Shown piece by piece: positions 8,863 through 19,275 of a DNA stretch of 64,000 nt (within the stretch, counting starts at the first letter, position 1; every line of letters starts with the position of its first letter). The DNA is from an uncultured Eubacteriales bacterium (GTDB lineage: Bacteria > Bacillota > Clostridia > Lachnospirales > Lachnospiraceae): assembly GCA_900314885.1 (NCBI GenBank), contig OMWY01000001.1:62001-126000 (forward strand), written 5' to 3'. The notes beneath the pieces are model-generated. The model saw only the letters and a program-made list of their open reading frames with translations, was not told the DNA's origin and did no database searches. The translations under genes were made by a program, and so were the position numbers.

Positions 8863-10344
8863 ATGACTGATAAGGAAGTCAGACATCTCACCAGAGCCGA
8901 ATTTCTCGTTATCCTGCGTGATCAGGAGGAGGAGATAGACCGGCTCAATAAGGAGAAAGAAAAGCTCCAGCAGGAGATAGATGATCTTAAAGGGAAGCTG
9001 AATTCAAAGCAGACGAATTTGAATGAGTTTGGTTCTATCGCCGAGGCCAGCATGAACATCAATAATGTGTTTCAGTCGGCTCAGGAGGCGGCTAATCAGT
9101 ATATAAATGAGGTTAAGGCTAAGTCTAAAGCAGCGGGCGAGGAATCGGCGAGGATTATCGCCGAAGCAAAGAGGCATGCGGCTGAGATTCTTGAAGCTGC
9201 GAAAAGGGGTGAAAGTGTCGATTTAAAGACTGAATATAATATTGATGCCGGAGAGCCGGATCTTGACTTCTCATCGGTTAGCGAAGCTGAGACTACTGAT
9301 GAAGAGCCGAGTGAGAGCGTTAAGGCTGATGATGAATCGCCTGAGCCATCCGATACTGATATTGATATTGTAAGCGATGAGGTCAAGGATGAAGAAGGAC
9401 CTTCTGAATCCGACGATTATGATGACGGTTACGAGCCTGAGGATAACATGAATGATAGGATGTCTCAGGAAATGGATGAAGAGAACGCAGAAAAGTCAGA
9501 CAGTGATGATTCTGAAGGAAATAATTCGGAGGATGATGACAATCTGCCTATTGATGAGGAATACCCGGGAATGGATATAACCAGTTTGAAGGAAAATTCT
9601 GATATTATTGTCAGCGCAAAGAGTGGTAAGAAGACTATTACCTTCTTAACGAAGTCACTTGATCCTGATGATGCAATTTACAAGGATATGCTTTCGAGAC
9701 TTTCGTCAAAATACGGAGATGCCCCGCTAGTACCGGTCTCAGTAATGTGTACGGATGACAATATACCCTTGTCTTTTATGTCGAATGGTATTGAATTCTC
9801 ATGTGTATCCGTTGTTGAAGGACGGGCATATAAATGGAAAAACATCACTATACCTTGCATAAAAACAAAGGGTGATAAGCTGATTCATGTTATTATTGCT
9901 CCTGACCAGGGGGCTGTTACTAACAGACGTGATGACTATAGGATGTTTGTCGGAGCGGATGGAGTGCTTTCTATTCCTTATATTGACAAGGAAATCACTG
10001 CTATTATTAAGGATGTGAGCGTCAGTGGTATAGGAATTGTTGTGCCGAGATATCCGGAAATCAATATGGGTGAGACGGTGAGAGCTAAGTTCACGGCCAT
10101 GGTTAAGCGCCTTCCGGGCAAGAAGGTTGGTGGAAATCTTAATTTTGACATTATGGGAAGAATAATCAGAAAGATGGATATTGATGATGATAAGGTATTA
10201 TATGGTATTCAGCTTCTAGCTCATTATAATACGCTTACCAGATTTATTAATATTCGCCAGTCTGAGAAGATTGAAAATGAAAGGTCATTTAAGGAACTCG
10301 GAAATGGGTTAGGTGGAGCGCTCGGAGCCCCACATGCGACATAA
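8863..10344 (+). CDS. Coiled-coil protein with a C-terminal PilZ (c-di-GMP) domain
   Basis: A 493-residue protein in three parts. Residues 10-60 are a charged coiled coil, followed by an Ala/Glu-rich helix up to about 115. Residues of about 120-240 are very acidic (Asp/Glu/Ser) and probably disordered. Residues of about 250-480 hold a PilZ-type unit with both c-di-GMP contact motifs: RxxxR (Arg356-Arg360) and DxSxxG (Asp384, Ser386, Gly389). I infer a c-di-GMP effector whose coiled coil binds a partner. The ATG at 8863 is chosen over a GTG at 8857 because the latter sits inside the Shine-Dalgarno GGAGGTGA. It has its own promoter and is monocistronic. Confidence 0.8.
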   Translation: MTDKEVRHLTRAEFLVILRDQEEEIDRLNKEKEKLQQEIDDLKGKLNSKQTNLNEFGSIAEASMNINNVFQSAQEAANQYINEVKAKSKAAGEESARIIAEAKRHAAEILEAAKRGESVDLKTEYNIDAGEPDLDFSSVSEAETTDEEPSESVKADDESPEPSDTDIDIVSDEVKDEEGPSESDDYDDGYEPEDNMNDRMSQEMDEENAEKSDSDDSEGNNSEDDDNLPIDEEYPGMDITSLKENSDIIVSAKSGKKTITFLTKSLDPDDAIYKDMLSRLSSKYGDAPLVPVSVMCTDDNIPLSFMSNGIEFSCVSVVEGRAYKWKNITIPCIKTKGDKLIHVIIAPDQGAVTNRRDDYRMFVGADGVLSIPYIDKEITAIIKDVSVSGIGIVVPRYPEINMGETVRAKFTAMVKRLPGKKVGGNLNFDIMGRIIRKMDIDDDKVLYGIQLLAHYNTLTRFINIRQSEKIENERSFKELGNGLGGALGAPHAT

Positions 10345-10364
10345 GGTAAGGCGACACACAAGAC

Positions 10365-10396
10365 AAAAGGCGACAGGTCAAGACCTGTCGCCTTTT
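10365..10396. terminator. Bidirectional terminator between convergent operons
   Basis: A perfect 15-bp stem (10365-10379 with 10382-10396) with a 2-base loop. AAAA on one flank and TTTT on the other make it work in both directions: for the PilZ gene and for the V-ATPase operon. The stem core recurs at 48742-48769. Confidence 0.85.
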
Positions 10397-10403
10397 ATGT
10401 TGC

Positions 10404-10425
10404 GGGACATATTTCAATATGTCCC
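10404..10425. other. Second hairpin in the convergent intergenic gap
   Basis: A perfect 9-bp stem (gggacatat / atatgtccc) with a 4-base loop, 7 bp from the V-ATPase subunit D stop. It lacks a strong T run and may assist termination or protect the 3' end of the operon mRNA. Confidence 0.5.
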
Positions 10426-10431
10426 CTTTCC

Positions 10432-11121
10432 TTACTCTTCTTCCTCCACAACGACCGGATGCATCTCTGCTTCCTTTTCTTCGTAGTGGTGGGTCTGTTC
10501 GAGCATCATGTCCTTAACCTTCATGAGCCTTATCTGGCTGCTTCGTTCGTTCTCATCAAGCTTCATGGTGATGTACTTGATGTTCTTCTGGTATTCAGGA
10601 ATCATGACATGCTCGAGAGCATTTACACGGCGTCTCGTCTTCTCTATCTCCTCGGCCATAAGCTGGCAGGATTTCTCGGTCTCAGCGAGGGCAATCAGGT
10701 CCTGCTGGAGCTCCGAGAGGCTTGCGACCGCTGTATCGAGGTCGCTGCTTGTGAAGGCGAAACCATATGAATAAATATCGTTTTCGTCTGATGTACGGGT
10801 CTGGGTGGTAAATTTTGGAATATTTACACTCATGACGTTCTGAGAGCCAACATTTACGGTAAGCTCCTGCTTTGACGCCATGAATGCCACGCGGACGGCC
10901 TCATCTGACATGGTGGAGCGGGCAAGTACGAAGTTATTGTTCGCTTCCTTAAGTCCTTCTTCCACTTTTTCGCGAAGACGCTTGTTCTCGCGGACAAGGT
11001 CGAGGAACTCACGCATGAGCTCATCTCTCTTATCCTTGAGAAGCTTGTGTCCTCTGGTGGCGGTGGAAAGCTTCCCCTTCAGTCTTGTAAGCTCCATTCT
11101 GGTAGGATTGACTGTTGGCAT
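10432..11121 (-). CDS. ntpD: V-type ATPase subunit D
   Basis: A 229-residue protein of the V/A-ATPase D family, the central rotor shaft that couples the A/B catalytic head to the membrane ring. It has the typical N-terminus MPTVNPTRMEL...LK, long antiparallel coiled coils at both ends and a short central region. It is the last gene of the operon, 21 bp after subunit B, and is followed by the hairpins at 10404-10425 and 10365-10396. Confidence 0.95.
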   Translation of the reverse strand: MPTVNPTRMELTRLKGKLSTATRGHKLLKDKRDELMREFLDLVRENKRLREKVEEGLKEANNNFVLARSTMSDEAVRVAFMASKQELTVNVGSQNVMSVNIPKFTTQTRTSDENDIYSYGFAFTSSDLDTAVASLSELQQDLIALAETEKSCQLMAEEIEKTRRRVNALEHVMIPEYQKNIKYITMKLDENERSSQIRLMKVKDMMLEQTHHYEEKEAEMHPVVVEEEE

Positions 11122-11142
11122 ATTTCCTCACCTGCCCCTTCA

Positions 11143-12522
11143 TCACTGTTTATCTTTATCGTAATACTTATCAAGGAACTCATCCTTAATACGCTTGAGC
11201 TCTGTCCTTGGAAGGATTCTTAAGAGATCCCAGCCTGTATCAAGTGTTTCCGCTATGCTTCGGTCTGTTCTGTAGCCCTGGTTTACGTAGCGGGCTTCGA
11301 ACTCATCGGCGAACTTAGCGTAGAGCTTATCAATATCAGTAAGAGCTGCCTCACCAAGAATTACCATAAGCTCCTTAGCTTCCTTACCGCGGGCGTAGGC
11401 AGCGAAGAGCTGGTTCATGGTATTTGCGTGGTCTGCTCTTGTCTTTCCCTCGCCGATACCCTTATCCTTCAGACGTGAAAGAGATGGAAGAACATCGATA
11501 GGAGGTTCTACGCCCTTTCTGTAGAGATCACGGGAGAGGATAATCTGGCCCTCAGTGATGTAACCGGTAAGGTCAGGGATAGGATGGGTCTTATCATCCT
11601 CAGGCATCGTAAGGATAGGAATCATGGTGATTGAACCCTTCTTGCCCTTCTGACGGCCGGCACGCTCATAGAGCTGAGCAAGGTCGGTGTACATGTAACC
11701 CGGATAACCACGACGTCCCGGAACTTCCTTACGAGCCGCTGAAATCTCACGAAGAGCGTCGGCGTAGTTTGTGATATCGGTAAGGATTACAAGGACATGC
11801 ATATCCTTCTCAAATGCGAGGTATTCGGCTGCTGTAAGCGCCATACGAGGGGTGGCTATACGTTCTACGGCAGGGTCATTCGCGAGGTTCATGAAGAGAA
11901 CCGAACGGTCGATCGCTCCATTTTCACGGAATGATTCCTGGAAGAAATTGGCTTCCTCGAATGTTATACCCATTGCGGCGAATACAACGGCGAATGGCTC
12001 ATCTGTTCCTACAACCTTTGCCTGACGAGCTATCTGAGCGGCGAGCTGGGCGTGTGGAAGACCTGAAGCTGAGAAAATAGGGAGCTTCTGTCCACGTACA
12101 AGCGTGTTAAGGCCGTCGATAGCGGAGATACCGGTCTGAATGAACTCAGAAGGGTAGGCTCTTGCGGCAGGGTTCATAGGGAGGCCATTTATATCACGGC
12201 GTTCCTCCGGAAGTATCTCCGGACCGCCATCTATAGGTCTGCCGAGTCCGTCGAACACACGGGAGAGCATATCAGGGGATACGCCGAGCTCCATTGAGCG
12301 TCCGAGGAATCTGACCTTACTTGATTTTAAGTTGATACCTGTTGAGCTTTCGAAGAGCTGAACGAGGGCGTTTCCGTCATCTATCTCAAGTACACGGCAA
12401 CGGCGCTTGGTGCCATCCGCGAGCTCAATCTCGCCGAGTTCGTCATACGCGACATCTGTTACGCCGCGCACGAGCATAAGAGGACCGGCAACCTCCTGTA
12501 TGGTTCTGTATTCCTTAGCCAT
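11143..12522 (-). CDS. ntpB: V-type ATPase subunit B
   Basis: A 459-residue protein, the non-catalytic nucleotide-binding-fold subunit of the V1 head, alternating with subunit A in the A3B3 hexamer. The N-terminal beta-barrel is followed by an alpha/beta core without a canonical P-loop ([12 protein letters not shown] replaces it), as expected for B. The family segments [22 protein letters not shown] and ILPSLSRL-like DVLPSLSRL are present. Its start overlaps the stop of subunit A as TAATG, indicating translational coupling that would help 1:1 synthesis. Confidence 0.97.
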   Translation of the reverse strand: MAKEYRTIQEVAGPLMLVRGVTDVAYDELGEIELADGTKRRCRVLEIDDGNALVQLFESSTGINLKSSKVRFLGRSMELGVSPDMLSRVFDGLGRPIDGGPEILPEERRDINGLPMNPAARAYPSEFIQTGISAIDGLNTLVRGQKLPIFSASGLPHAQLAAQIARQAKVVGTDEPFAVVFAAMGITFEEANFFQESFRENGAIDRSVLFMNLANDPAVERIATPRMALTAAEYLAFEKDMHVLVILTDITNYADALREISAARKEVPGRRGYPGYMYTDLAQLYERAGRQKGKKGSITMIPILTMPEDDKTHPIPDLTGYITEGQIILSRDLYRKGVEPPIDVLPSLSRLKDKGIGEGKTRADHANTMNQLFAAYARGKEAKELMVILGEAALTDIDKLYAKFADEFEARYVNQGYRTDRSIAETLDTGWDLLRILPRTELKRIKDEFLDKYYDKDKQ

Positions 12523-14294
12523 TAGTTGTCCTCCTTTTCGGCTGCGACTTCATCAGCCTGACTTGCGAGGTCGTGCTCTATCTCGTCAAATCTCTTGTCG
12601 ACCTGATCCTCGGCTGTATACTTGAAACGTCCGATAGGCTCACGAACAGGCAGATCTACGAGTTTCTTGATATCGGCGCCCTTGTTAAGAGCCTCAAGGC
12701 AAACATCGTAGTAAGAGAGGACAAGTCTCATTAACATGTACTGCTTATGAAGGGAAGTGTATGTATCCTCTTCCATGAAGGCGTTCTGCTGAAGTAAATC
12801 CTCACGGATAGATCTCGCTGCTTCCATCTTCAGACGGTCAGGAGCGGAGAGGGCATCCTCGCCGACGAGCTGTACCATTTCCTGAAGAGAAGACTCTTCC
12901 TGAAGAAGACCCATAATACGGCCCTTTAACTCCATCCAGTCGCTTCCGGCGTTTGAATCAAACCAGTTACCTAACTTATCATAGAGTGAGTAGCTTTCGA
13001 GCCAGTTGATAGCCGGGAAGTGACGTCTGTAAGCGAGGTTACTGTCGAGTCTCCAGAATACCTTGACGATACGGAGTGTCGCCTGGGTTACAGGCTCTGA
13101 AATATCACCACCGGCAGGAGATACGGCACCGATAACCGAAAGAGCGCCCTCACGTCCTTCTTTTCCCAGTGTCTGCACACGGCCTGCGCGCTCGTAGAAC
13201 TGAGCGAGACGGGAACCGAGGTAAGCAGGATAACCTTCCTCACCGGGCATTTCCTCGAGACGACCTGACATCTCACGGAGCGCCTCAGCCCAACGTGAAG
13301 TGGAGTCTGCCATGAGCGCTACTGAGTAGCCCATGTCTCGGAAATATTCCGCTATTGTGATACCTGTGTAAATACTTGCCTCACGAGCGGCAACAGGCAT
13401 ATCTGATGTATTCGCTATAAGGACTGTTCTTTCCATAAGTGAGTGTCCGGTCTTAGGGTCCTTAAGTTCAGGGAATTCGTTAAGAACATCGGTCATCTCA
13501 TTTCCACGCTCGCCACAGCCTATATATACGACGATATCGGCATCTGCCCATTTAGCAAGCTGGTGCTGAACGACCGTCTTACCTGAACCGAAAGGCCCCG
13601 GAACAGCGGCAACACCGCCCTTAGCTATAGGGAAGAGTGTATCGATAACTCTCTGGCCTGTTACAAGCGGCACATCAGGTGAAAGCTTCTTAGCGTATGG
13701 ACGCTCACGGCGGACAGGCCATTTCTGCATGAGACCTATATCCTTAACTGTGCCGTCCTTAAGCGTAACCTTAGCTATATTGTCGGTAATCTTGTAGTCG
13801 CCCTCGGTGATCTCTGAAAGTGTACCGGTAACGCCGTAAGGAATCATGATTTTTTGTTCTACTACGGCTGTCTCCTGAACAGTTCCGATTATATCGCCTG
13901 CTGTGACCTCATCACCGACCTTGGCGGTTGGTACGAAGTGCCATACCTTATCTCTCTTAAGTGCTGGAACCTCAACTCCTCTGTGTAGGAGGTTGCTTCC
14001 GGTAGCCTTCATGATATCATCGAGAGGTCTCTGGATACCATCGTAGATGCTTCCGATGAGTCCCGGTCCAAGTTCAACGCTCATTGGAACTCCGGTAGAT
14101 TCTACAGGCGCACCCGGCTTAAGTCCGGATGTTTCCTCGTATACCTGTATGGACGCCTGATCTCCGTGCATTTCGATGATTTCGCCTATAAGACGCTCAT
14201 CGCTGACACGTACGACGTCGTACATGTTTGCGTCGCTCATGCCCCTTGCTACAACAAGAGGTCCCGCGATCTTCTTTATTGTTCCCTTTTCCAT
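12522..14294 (-). CDS. ntpA: V-type ATPase catalytic subunit A
   Basis: A 590-residue catalytic subunit that hydrolyses or makes ATP. It has the N-terminal barrel, the non-homologous insert of about 90 residues that marks V-type A subunits, Walker [10 protein letters not shown] in the middle, the GERGNEM segment with the catalytic Glu, and a C-terminal helical domain. AGGAG lies before the ATG. It follows subunit F by 18 bp and is coupled to subunit B. Confidence 0.97.
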   Translation of the reverse strand: MEKGTIKKIAGPLVVARGMSDANMYDVVRVSDERLIGEIIEMHGDQASIQVYEETSGLKPGAPVESTGVPMSVELGPGLIGSIYDGIQRPLDDIMKATGSNLLHRGVEVPALKRDKVWHFVPTAKVGDEVTAGDIIGTVQETAVVEQKIMIPYGVTGTLSEITEGDYKITDNIAKVTLKDGTVKDIGLMQKWPVRRERPYAKKLSPDVPLVTGQRVIDTLFPIAKGGVAAVPGPFGSGKTVVQHQLAKWADADIVVYIGCGERGNEMTDVLNEFPELKDPKTGHSLMERTVLIANTSDMPVAAREASIYTGITIAEYFRDMGYSVALMADSTSRWAEALREMSGRLEEMPGEEGYPAYLGSRLAQFYERAGRVQTLGKEGREGALSVIGAVSPAGGDISEPVTQATLRIVKVFWRLDSNLAYRRHFPAINWLESYSLYDKLGNWFDSNAGSDWMELKGRIMGLLQEESSLQEMVQLVGEDALSAPDRLKMEAARSIREDLLQQNAFMEEDTYTSLHKQYMLMRLVLSYYDVCLEALNKGADIKKLVDLPVREPIGRFKYTAEDQVDKRFDEIEHDLASQADEVAAEKEDN

Positions 14295-14312
14295 TATGCG
14301 CTCCTGTTAAAA

Positions 14313-14630
14313 TCACTTGTTAAATATGATATCTGATCCTACGGCCTGCTCTACGGACTTCTTGACTGAAAGTATGCCCTTTCCGGTATTTCCGGAAACA
14401 CCAGGGATAAGGATTATCGCAGGGAGCATCTTGTCCCTGTATTTATCTATATCAGCCTGCATCTTGTCAGCCAAGGCCTCTGTGATGTAAACAATCGCAT
14501 AGTCGCTCTCCGATATCTCGCGGAGCTTTCTTGCCGCCTCGACAGGGTCTCTGTATGGAAATGTGTCGAAGCCCAGGGCGGCGAATCCGTAGATACTGTC
14601 CGTATCACCCATAACAGCTATTCTAGACAT
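14313..14630 (-). CDS. ntpG: V-type ATPase subunit F
   Basis: A 105-residue protein that matches the small Rossmann-like F subunit (called G in Enterococcus hirae), which binds subunit D in the rotor stalk. Typical segments are the N-terminal IAVMGDTDSIYGFAALG and the central YAIVYITE. The ATG overlaps the end of subunit C by 8 bp. Confidence 0.93.
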   Translation of the reverse strand: MSRIAVMGDTDSIYGFAALGFDTFPYRDPVEAARKLREISESDYAIVYITEALADKMQADIDKYRDKMLPAIILIPGVSGNTGKGILSVKKSVEQAVGSDIIFNK

Positions 14631-15594
14631 ACATTTCCCTTACCCTTTCCCTGAGAGAGTCGGTGGAAAGCTTGTTCTGCTTCCCGGAAAGGACGATCCT
14701 CACAGATTTGATTTCGTTTTCGCGAGCGATTATAAACGCTGCGACAGGTCCTATAGTGAACGGGTGGTGGATTTCGGGACGAATGCTTTCAATCATGGTG
14801 TTGTCACACCATCTCTCAAAAGCTGAAGGAGACTTTCTTATCTCCTCGACGGAGCCCGCGTAATCAGTGCGCTCAAGGTATTCATAGACCTGATCTATGC
14901 CGCTTCCTGCTGCCTTAGCGAGTGACTTCGCGTCAAGCGAATCACACTCGGCGAGCGCCTTAAGAAGGAATCCCTGGTCCTTACCTGTCTTTGCCGCGCG
15001 GATGGCTGTCTTGATGTCAGCGCTCGCCACGGTAAGCTCAGCGTATTTCATGAGGATTTCGTTACCGGAATCCTTTCCGGCCTTGTAAATTCCTTCGAGA
15101 GCGGCCTTGTCTATGATTATATCGCACATCTGCCCGTCACCGGTATGGAGAAGGGTGTTAAGCGCCTCTTCGGCAACCTTTTCCATTTCGCCCGGAAGCT
15201 CTGTGAAGTTACGGTCGCTGACCGCCTTCTGTATGAGAGCCGGGTCAATGGTGCACATATCCTTATCCATGTATATGCCCTCATTAAGCTTCGCGAGGGT
15301 ATTCTTGATAGCGGCTTTCAGATTATGATAATCATTCGCGATTCTGAATACGTCAAACGCGTGTCTGTCAGGCACAACCTCGGAGATGAATGACCATGTC
15401 TTGTCACGTTCCTCCTTAAGCATAGCGCCCGGATTTTCTTTGGCGTTGTCTGTATTCCAACCGTGATCTGAGAGCAGGCGGAGGCATTCGGAATAATCAT
15501 TCGCGGCGAGGAGCGATTCCATGACAGAGCCCGTTAGGAGCGTCTGTTCCTTGCTTCTTACTCGTGACACCGCGTAAATGTAGTCGTCAGACAA
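14623..15594 (-). CDS. ntpC: V-type ATPase subunit C (d-like)
   Basis: A 323-residue helical protein of the V/A-ATPase C family, which caps the membrane ring and seats the D-F stalk. It begins MSDDYIYAVSRVRSKE, typical for the family, and contains the DYHNLKAAIK segment. The start is TTG, with AGGAGG just upstream; no nearby ATG fits. It lies 17 bp after subunit E. Confidence 0.92.
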   Translation of the reverse strand: MSDDYIYAVSRVRSKEQTLLTGSVMESLLAANDYSECLRLLSDHGWNTDNAKENPGAMLKEERDKTWSFISEVVPDRHAFDVFRIANDYHNLKAAIKNTLAKLNEGIYMDKDMCTIDPALIQKAVSDRNFTELPGEMEKVAEEALNTLLHTGDGQMCDIIIDKAALEGIYKAGKDSGNEILMKYAELTVASADIKTAIRAAKTGKDQGFLLKALAECDSLDAKSLAKAAGSGIDQVYEYLERTDYAGSVEEIRKSPSAFERWCDNTMIESIRPEIHHPFTIGPVAAFIIARENEIKSVRIVLSGKQNKLSTDSLRERVREMYV

Positions 15595-15611
15595 TTTCCT
15601 CCTCCTTCCTG

Positions 15612-16205
15612 TTACTCAAAAAGCATCTTCTGTATTGTATCCTGCAGGACTTCCCTGTTTGCTTCAAAAAGTGATGAAACCGAGCAGTTCTGCTCTATGC
15701 CGTCGTAAGCCAGTATGAAACCGCCGTCGATAGGCCGTGTTTCCTTGGAAATGGTGAGCGTGCCGCCACAAGCCTTGGCAGCCTCACTGAGATTCCCTGT
15801 GAATGTCGCAGGAAGTCTTCCTAAGTCCTTAGCGTTGAAAATTATTGTTCCGTCGAGAGCGAGAGCGTTTTTCTTAACAACCCTAATGATTGTATCGAAA
15901 TACTCGCTGTCAGGAAGCTCAAGTATAGCAGCCTTCGCCTCATTTTCAATGTCAGCGATTATCCTCTGTTTCTCAGCGAGGATGTTCTGCCTCTTGCGCA
16001 ATTCTGCGGTGGACTCTGCACGGGATTTTTCGGCAGCTACACGTACTGCGGATTCGCGCTCGATTCTTGCGCACGCCTCATCCGCCTCGTGAACAGCTTC
16101 TGACTGGATTTTAGCGGCTTCGTCCTTAGCCTTGCGCATGATTTCATTTATCGTGGCATTGGACTCTTCCTTAATTTCGCCGACAATTTTCTCTAATCCT
16201 GTCAT
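15612..16205 (-). CDS. ntpE: V-type ATPase subunit E
   Basis: A 197-residue peripheral-stalk subunit: a long N-terminal coiled coil (Ala/Glu/Lys-rich, about residues 1-100) and a compact C-terminal domain that binds the A/B head. I choose the ATG at 16205 rather than an in-frame ATG at 16217, because GGAG lies 6 bases before the former and nothing resembling a ribosome site precedes the latter. It pairs with the G/H subunit encoded at the operon start. Confidence 0.9.
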   Translation of the reverse strand: MTGLEKIVGEIKEESNATINEIMRKAKDEAAKIQSEAVHEADEACARIERESAVRVAAEKSRAESTAELRKRQNILAEKQRIIADIENEAKAAILELPDSEYFDTIIRVVKKNALALDGTIIFNAKDLGRLPATFTGNLSEAAKACGGTLTISKETRPIDGGFILAYDGIEQNCSVSSLFEANREVLQDTIQKMLFE

Positions 16206-16247
16206 ACCTAACTCCATTCAAAGTTTGTCAATAAGTATCCGTTACAA

Positions 16248-16736
<489 letters not shown>

Positions 16737-16761
16737 TTACCTCCCAAATTTAAATGGTTTA

Positions 16762-18792
16762 TTATACTACTCTGTAGTATTTTGTGTTCTCGGTGAAAGG
16801 CTTCATTTCGCGTCCGCCACCGTTGTAGAACTTACCGAAGAACTCAACATATTCAAGACGGTTTGTATGGACATAAGCGCCAAGGGCATTTATGAAAATG
16901 TTGAGCGCGTGTCCTATGAGGAATATAACGATAAACGCTATAGCTCCGCCAACCGATGCTCCGAACATAGAACCCATCTGGTTAAATACGGATCCTATGA
17001 TACTCGTCGCAAGGCCAAGCGCGAGAAGTCTTGAATAAGAGAGAAGGTCTGACAGCCAGTTGCTTATGCCGTACAGAGAGAACAGACCCTTGAGTATCCT
17101 CTTGAACCAGTTCCTTGATTCACGTCCGCCCGTAAGGGTTATGCCTACGCCGGAGATTATCGCCATCCACTCATTTACCGGATTGTACCATGAAGGAACA
17201 GTGAAGCTTAAGCCAAACATCGACTGAACCATATCAGAGCCAATCAGTAAGCAGATAAGGCTGAATGTGAACATATACCAGAAGAGGACATCATAGATAA
17301 ATTCCTTTATCTTCTTATCCTTAAGTAAGGTATAACCCAGAGCCCCAAGGCCAACATAGAGCTGTATCTGGCCTATGATGAATGAGAAGCCAAGCATCTT
17401 GATAGGGTTGTCTACAGGGTTGAACCATATAGGGTTAAAGGCGACGCTTGAACCGAAGAATGTCTTCGCTATGGTTCCTACCGCGTCACCGAAGAATGAT
17501 CCGAACATGAATCCCCAGAATGTGGTGGAAATGCCGCATCCGAGGAAGAGCTGCATCATTCTCTTGGTACCCGGCTCTATCGTCTTCTTATTCTTGGCAA
17601 GGATAATGGCGGTCCCAAGGGTAATTAAAATACCGTAGCCCGCGTCGCCAAGCATGAGACCGAAGAGGCAGTAATAGAAGAGTGAAGCGAGGAAGGTAGG
17701 GTCCATCTCGCCCTTGCCCGGCAATGCGTAATTTGCTACGACATCCTCTACAGGCTTTGCGTAGCCCACATTTTCAAGCACTGTCGGAGAATCCTCTTCA
17801 GGCGCCGGATCGGAAAATTCAAGCACACAGTCAAATTTGCTTCCGATTTCCCTGTTGAGGAGGTCGGTATCCTTGGTGGCAACGTAGCCTGTAAGGATAA
17901 ATGTGCGCTTGCTCTGGCAGAGACCGCTGATTACTTCATACTTGTCAGCACGCATCGTGAAGTAGTCTATAATGAACTTAAGCTCATCACGGCGTGGAGC
18001 GTATTTCGCGGTTTCACTTGTTACGGAGGATATTCTTCCCTCACACTCAGCCCTTGCCTTCTTGATCCGCTCGAGCTCTTCCTTAGGGACTACCCCCGGA
18101 AGAGGAGGTCTCGCGAATCCCAGGGCTCTTAAGCCTTCCTCTGTCGCCTTTGCGTCCTTGTTGTGGCAGATCACGAATACGCATGTCTGCTCATCATTTG
18201 CGCTTACAATAGAAATATCAACCGCTTCAGCGTCAGGCGCTTTTTCGCCAAACGCTACATAGAGCGATTCCAGATCGTATTTATCAGGAAATGTTCCGAT
18301 AAAAGCGGTCGTGTTCATCGTACCCTTAAAATCAAGCGATACGTCGAACGATAGCCATGGCTTAAGCTGCTCAGCCTCATTTTCAAGCTTCGGTATTTCG
18401 CTTTCGGCTTCTACCTTCTGCTTGTAGAGCGAATTCAGCTTGTAGACCATGTCCATGATGTTTTCACGTTTGCCGACGAGCTCCTTGTACCTTGCTTCGT
18501 CGATCTGCTTTCTTCCCGCGAATGTGGCGAGAAGTCCTTCCTTTTCGGGAGGTGCAGAAGCGTCGAGCACTTCAAGGGCTTGAGTGGCGAGCGTGGCGTT
18601 CTTTTCAAACGTCGATCTCGCGGAGGTTGTGTCTAACTTCTTAAACACGCCGTCGTCTTCACCTCCCGTGAGTTCGGCAAGGTCTTCATTCTTTATTTCG
18701 ACCACGCCGAGCCGCTGGAGAGTCTCAAGCAACGGTTTCCTGTCCTTCCGCAAAGCCGCGATGAAAACACGCTTCATAGGTAAAACGGCCAT
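16762..18792 (-). CDS. ntpI: V-type ATPase subunit I (a-like stator)
   Basis: A 676-residue membrane stator: a cytoplasmic N-terminal half (residues 1 to about 340) with coiled coils, and a C-terminal half with about seven to eight membrane helices that form the ion half-channels. The segment YSRLLALGLA near residue 590 carries the essential Arg of this family. ATG with GGAGG upstream, 20 bp after the G/H subunit gene. Confidence 0.95.
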   Translation of the reverse strand: MAVLPMKRVFIAALRKDRKPLLETLQRLGVVEIKNEDLAELTGGEDDGVFKKLDTTSARSTFEKNATLATQALEVLDASAPPEKEGLLATFAGRKQIDEARYKELVGKRENIMDMVYKLNSLYKQKVEAESEIPKLENEAEQLKPWLSFDVSLDFKGTMNTTAFIGTFPDKYDLESLYVAFGEKAPDAEAVDISIVSANDEQTCVFVICHNKDAKATEEGLRALGFARPPLPGVVPKEELERIKKARAECEGRISSVTSETAKYAPRRDELKFIIDYFTMRADKYEVISGLCQSKRTFILTGYVATKDTDLLNREIGSKFDCVLEFSDPAPEEDSPTVLENVGYAKPVEDVVANYALPGKGEMDPTFLASLFYYCLFGLMLGDAGYGILITLGTAIILAKNKKTIEPGTKRMMQLFLGCGISTTFWGFMFGSFFGDAVGTIAKTFFGSSVAFNPIWFNPVDNPIKMLGFSFIIGQIQLYVGLGALGYTLLKDKKIKEFIYDVLFWYMFTFSLICLLIGSDMVQSMFGLSFTVPSWYNPVNEWMAIISGVGITLTGGRESRNWFKRILKGLFSLYGISNWLSDLLSYSRLLALGLATSIIGSVFNQMGSMFGASVGGAIAFIVIFLIGHALNIFINALGAYVHTNRLEYVEFFGKFYNGGGREMKPFTENTKYYRVV

Positions 18793-18812
18793 TTAGCTTT
18801 ACGTCCTCCTTC

Positions 18813-19124
18813 CTACGCAAACAGGATCTTGTTTACTTCCTTGACGATGCCCGGCTTCTTCGCTGAAGCTTCCCTGCGGAGCTTCTCGATCTCGCCGTTC
18901 GCGTCGCCTTCGGCATCACGGATAAATGAGTCGGATCCGGCTCTCGCATCCGCAAGTTCCTTGTCGCAGGCTTCCTTTGCCTTCGCAATCCGGTCAGCAA
19001 CGTATGCCTTCGCGTCCTCGTGAGCCTTCGCTATGAGCTTATTAGCGTCGGCTTTCGCGTCACGCTCGGCTGTTTCCTGACTTTTTTCGGCTTTACGAAT
19101 TTCATTAATCGCGTCAAGTGACAA
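18813..19124 (-). CDS. V-type ATPase subunit G/H (peripheral stalk)
   Basis: A 103-residue, almost entirely helical, Ala/Glu/Lys/Asp-rich coiled-coil protein in the position of NtpF, the first gene of the Enterococcus operon. It should dimerise with subunit E. The start is TTG with AGGAAGGTGA upstream; no ATG precedes the first helix. Identification rests on composition, length and operon position. Confidence 0.82.
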   Translation of the reverse strand: MSLDAINEIRKAEKSQETAERDAKADANKLIAKAHEDAKAYVADRIAKAKEACDKELADARAGSDSFIRDAEGDANGEIEKLRREASAKKPGIVKEVNKILFA

Positions 19125-19209
19125 TCAGATCACCTTCCTCTCTGGAATTATCCATTAAAAATGGGATTCCTGATTTGTGTTATGTTAAAAAATTTAAAGC
19201 CTAAAACCA

Positions 19210-19238
19210 ATTTTATCTCAACAGAAGTGAATAGTCAA
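19210..19238 (-). promoter_or_regulatory. Promoter of the V-ATPase operon
   Basis: On the minus strand: TTGACT (19238-19233), 17 bp, TAAAAT (19215-19210), about 85 bp upstream of the first gene. No other strong promoter is visible within the operon. Confidence 0.8.
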
Positions 19239-19275
19239 TAATCTTTTTGCAAAAATGTTATTGTAACATCACATT

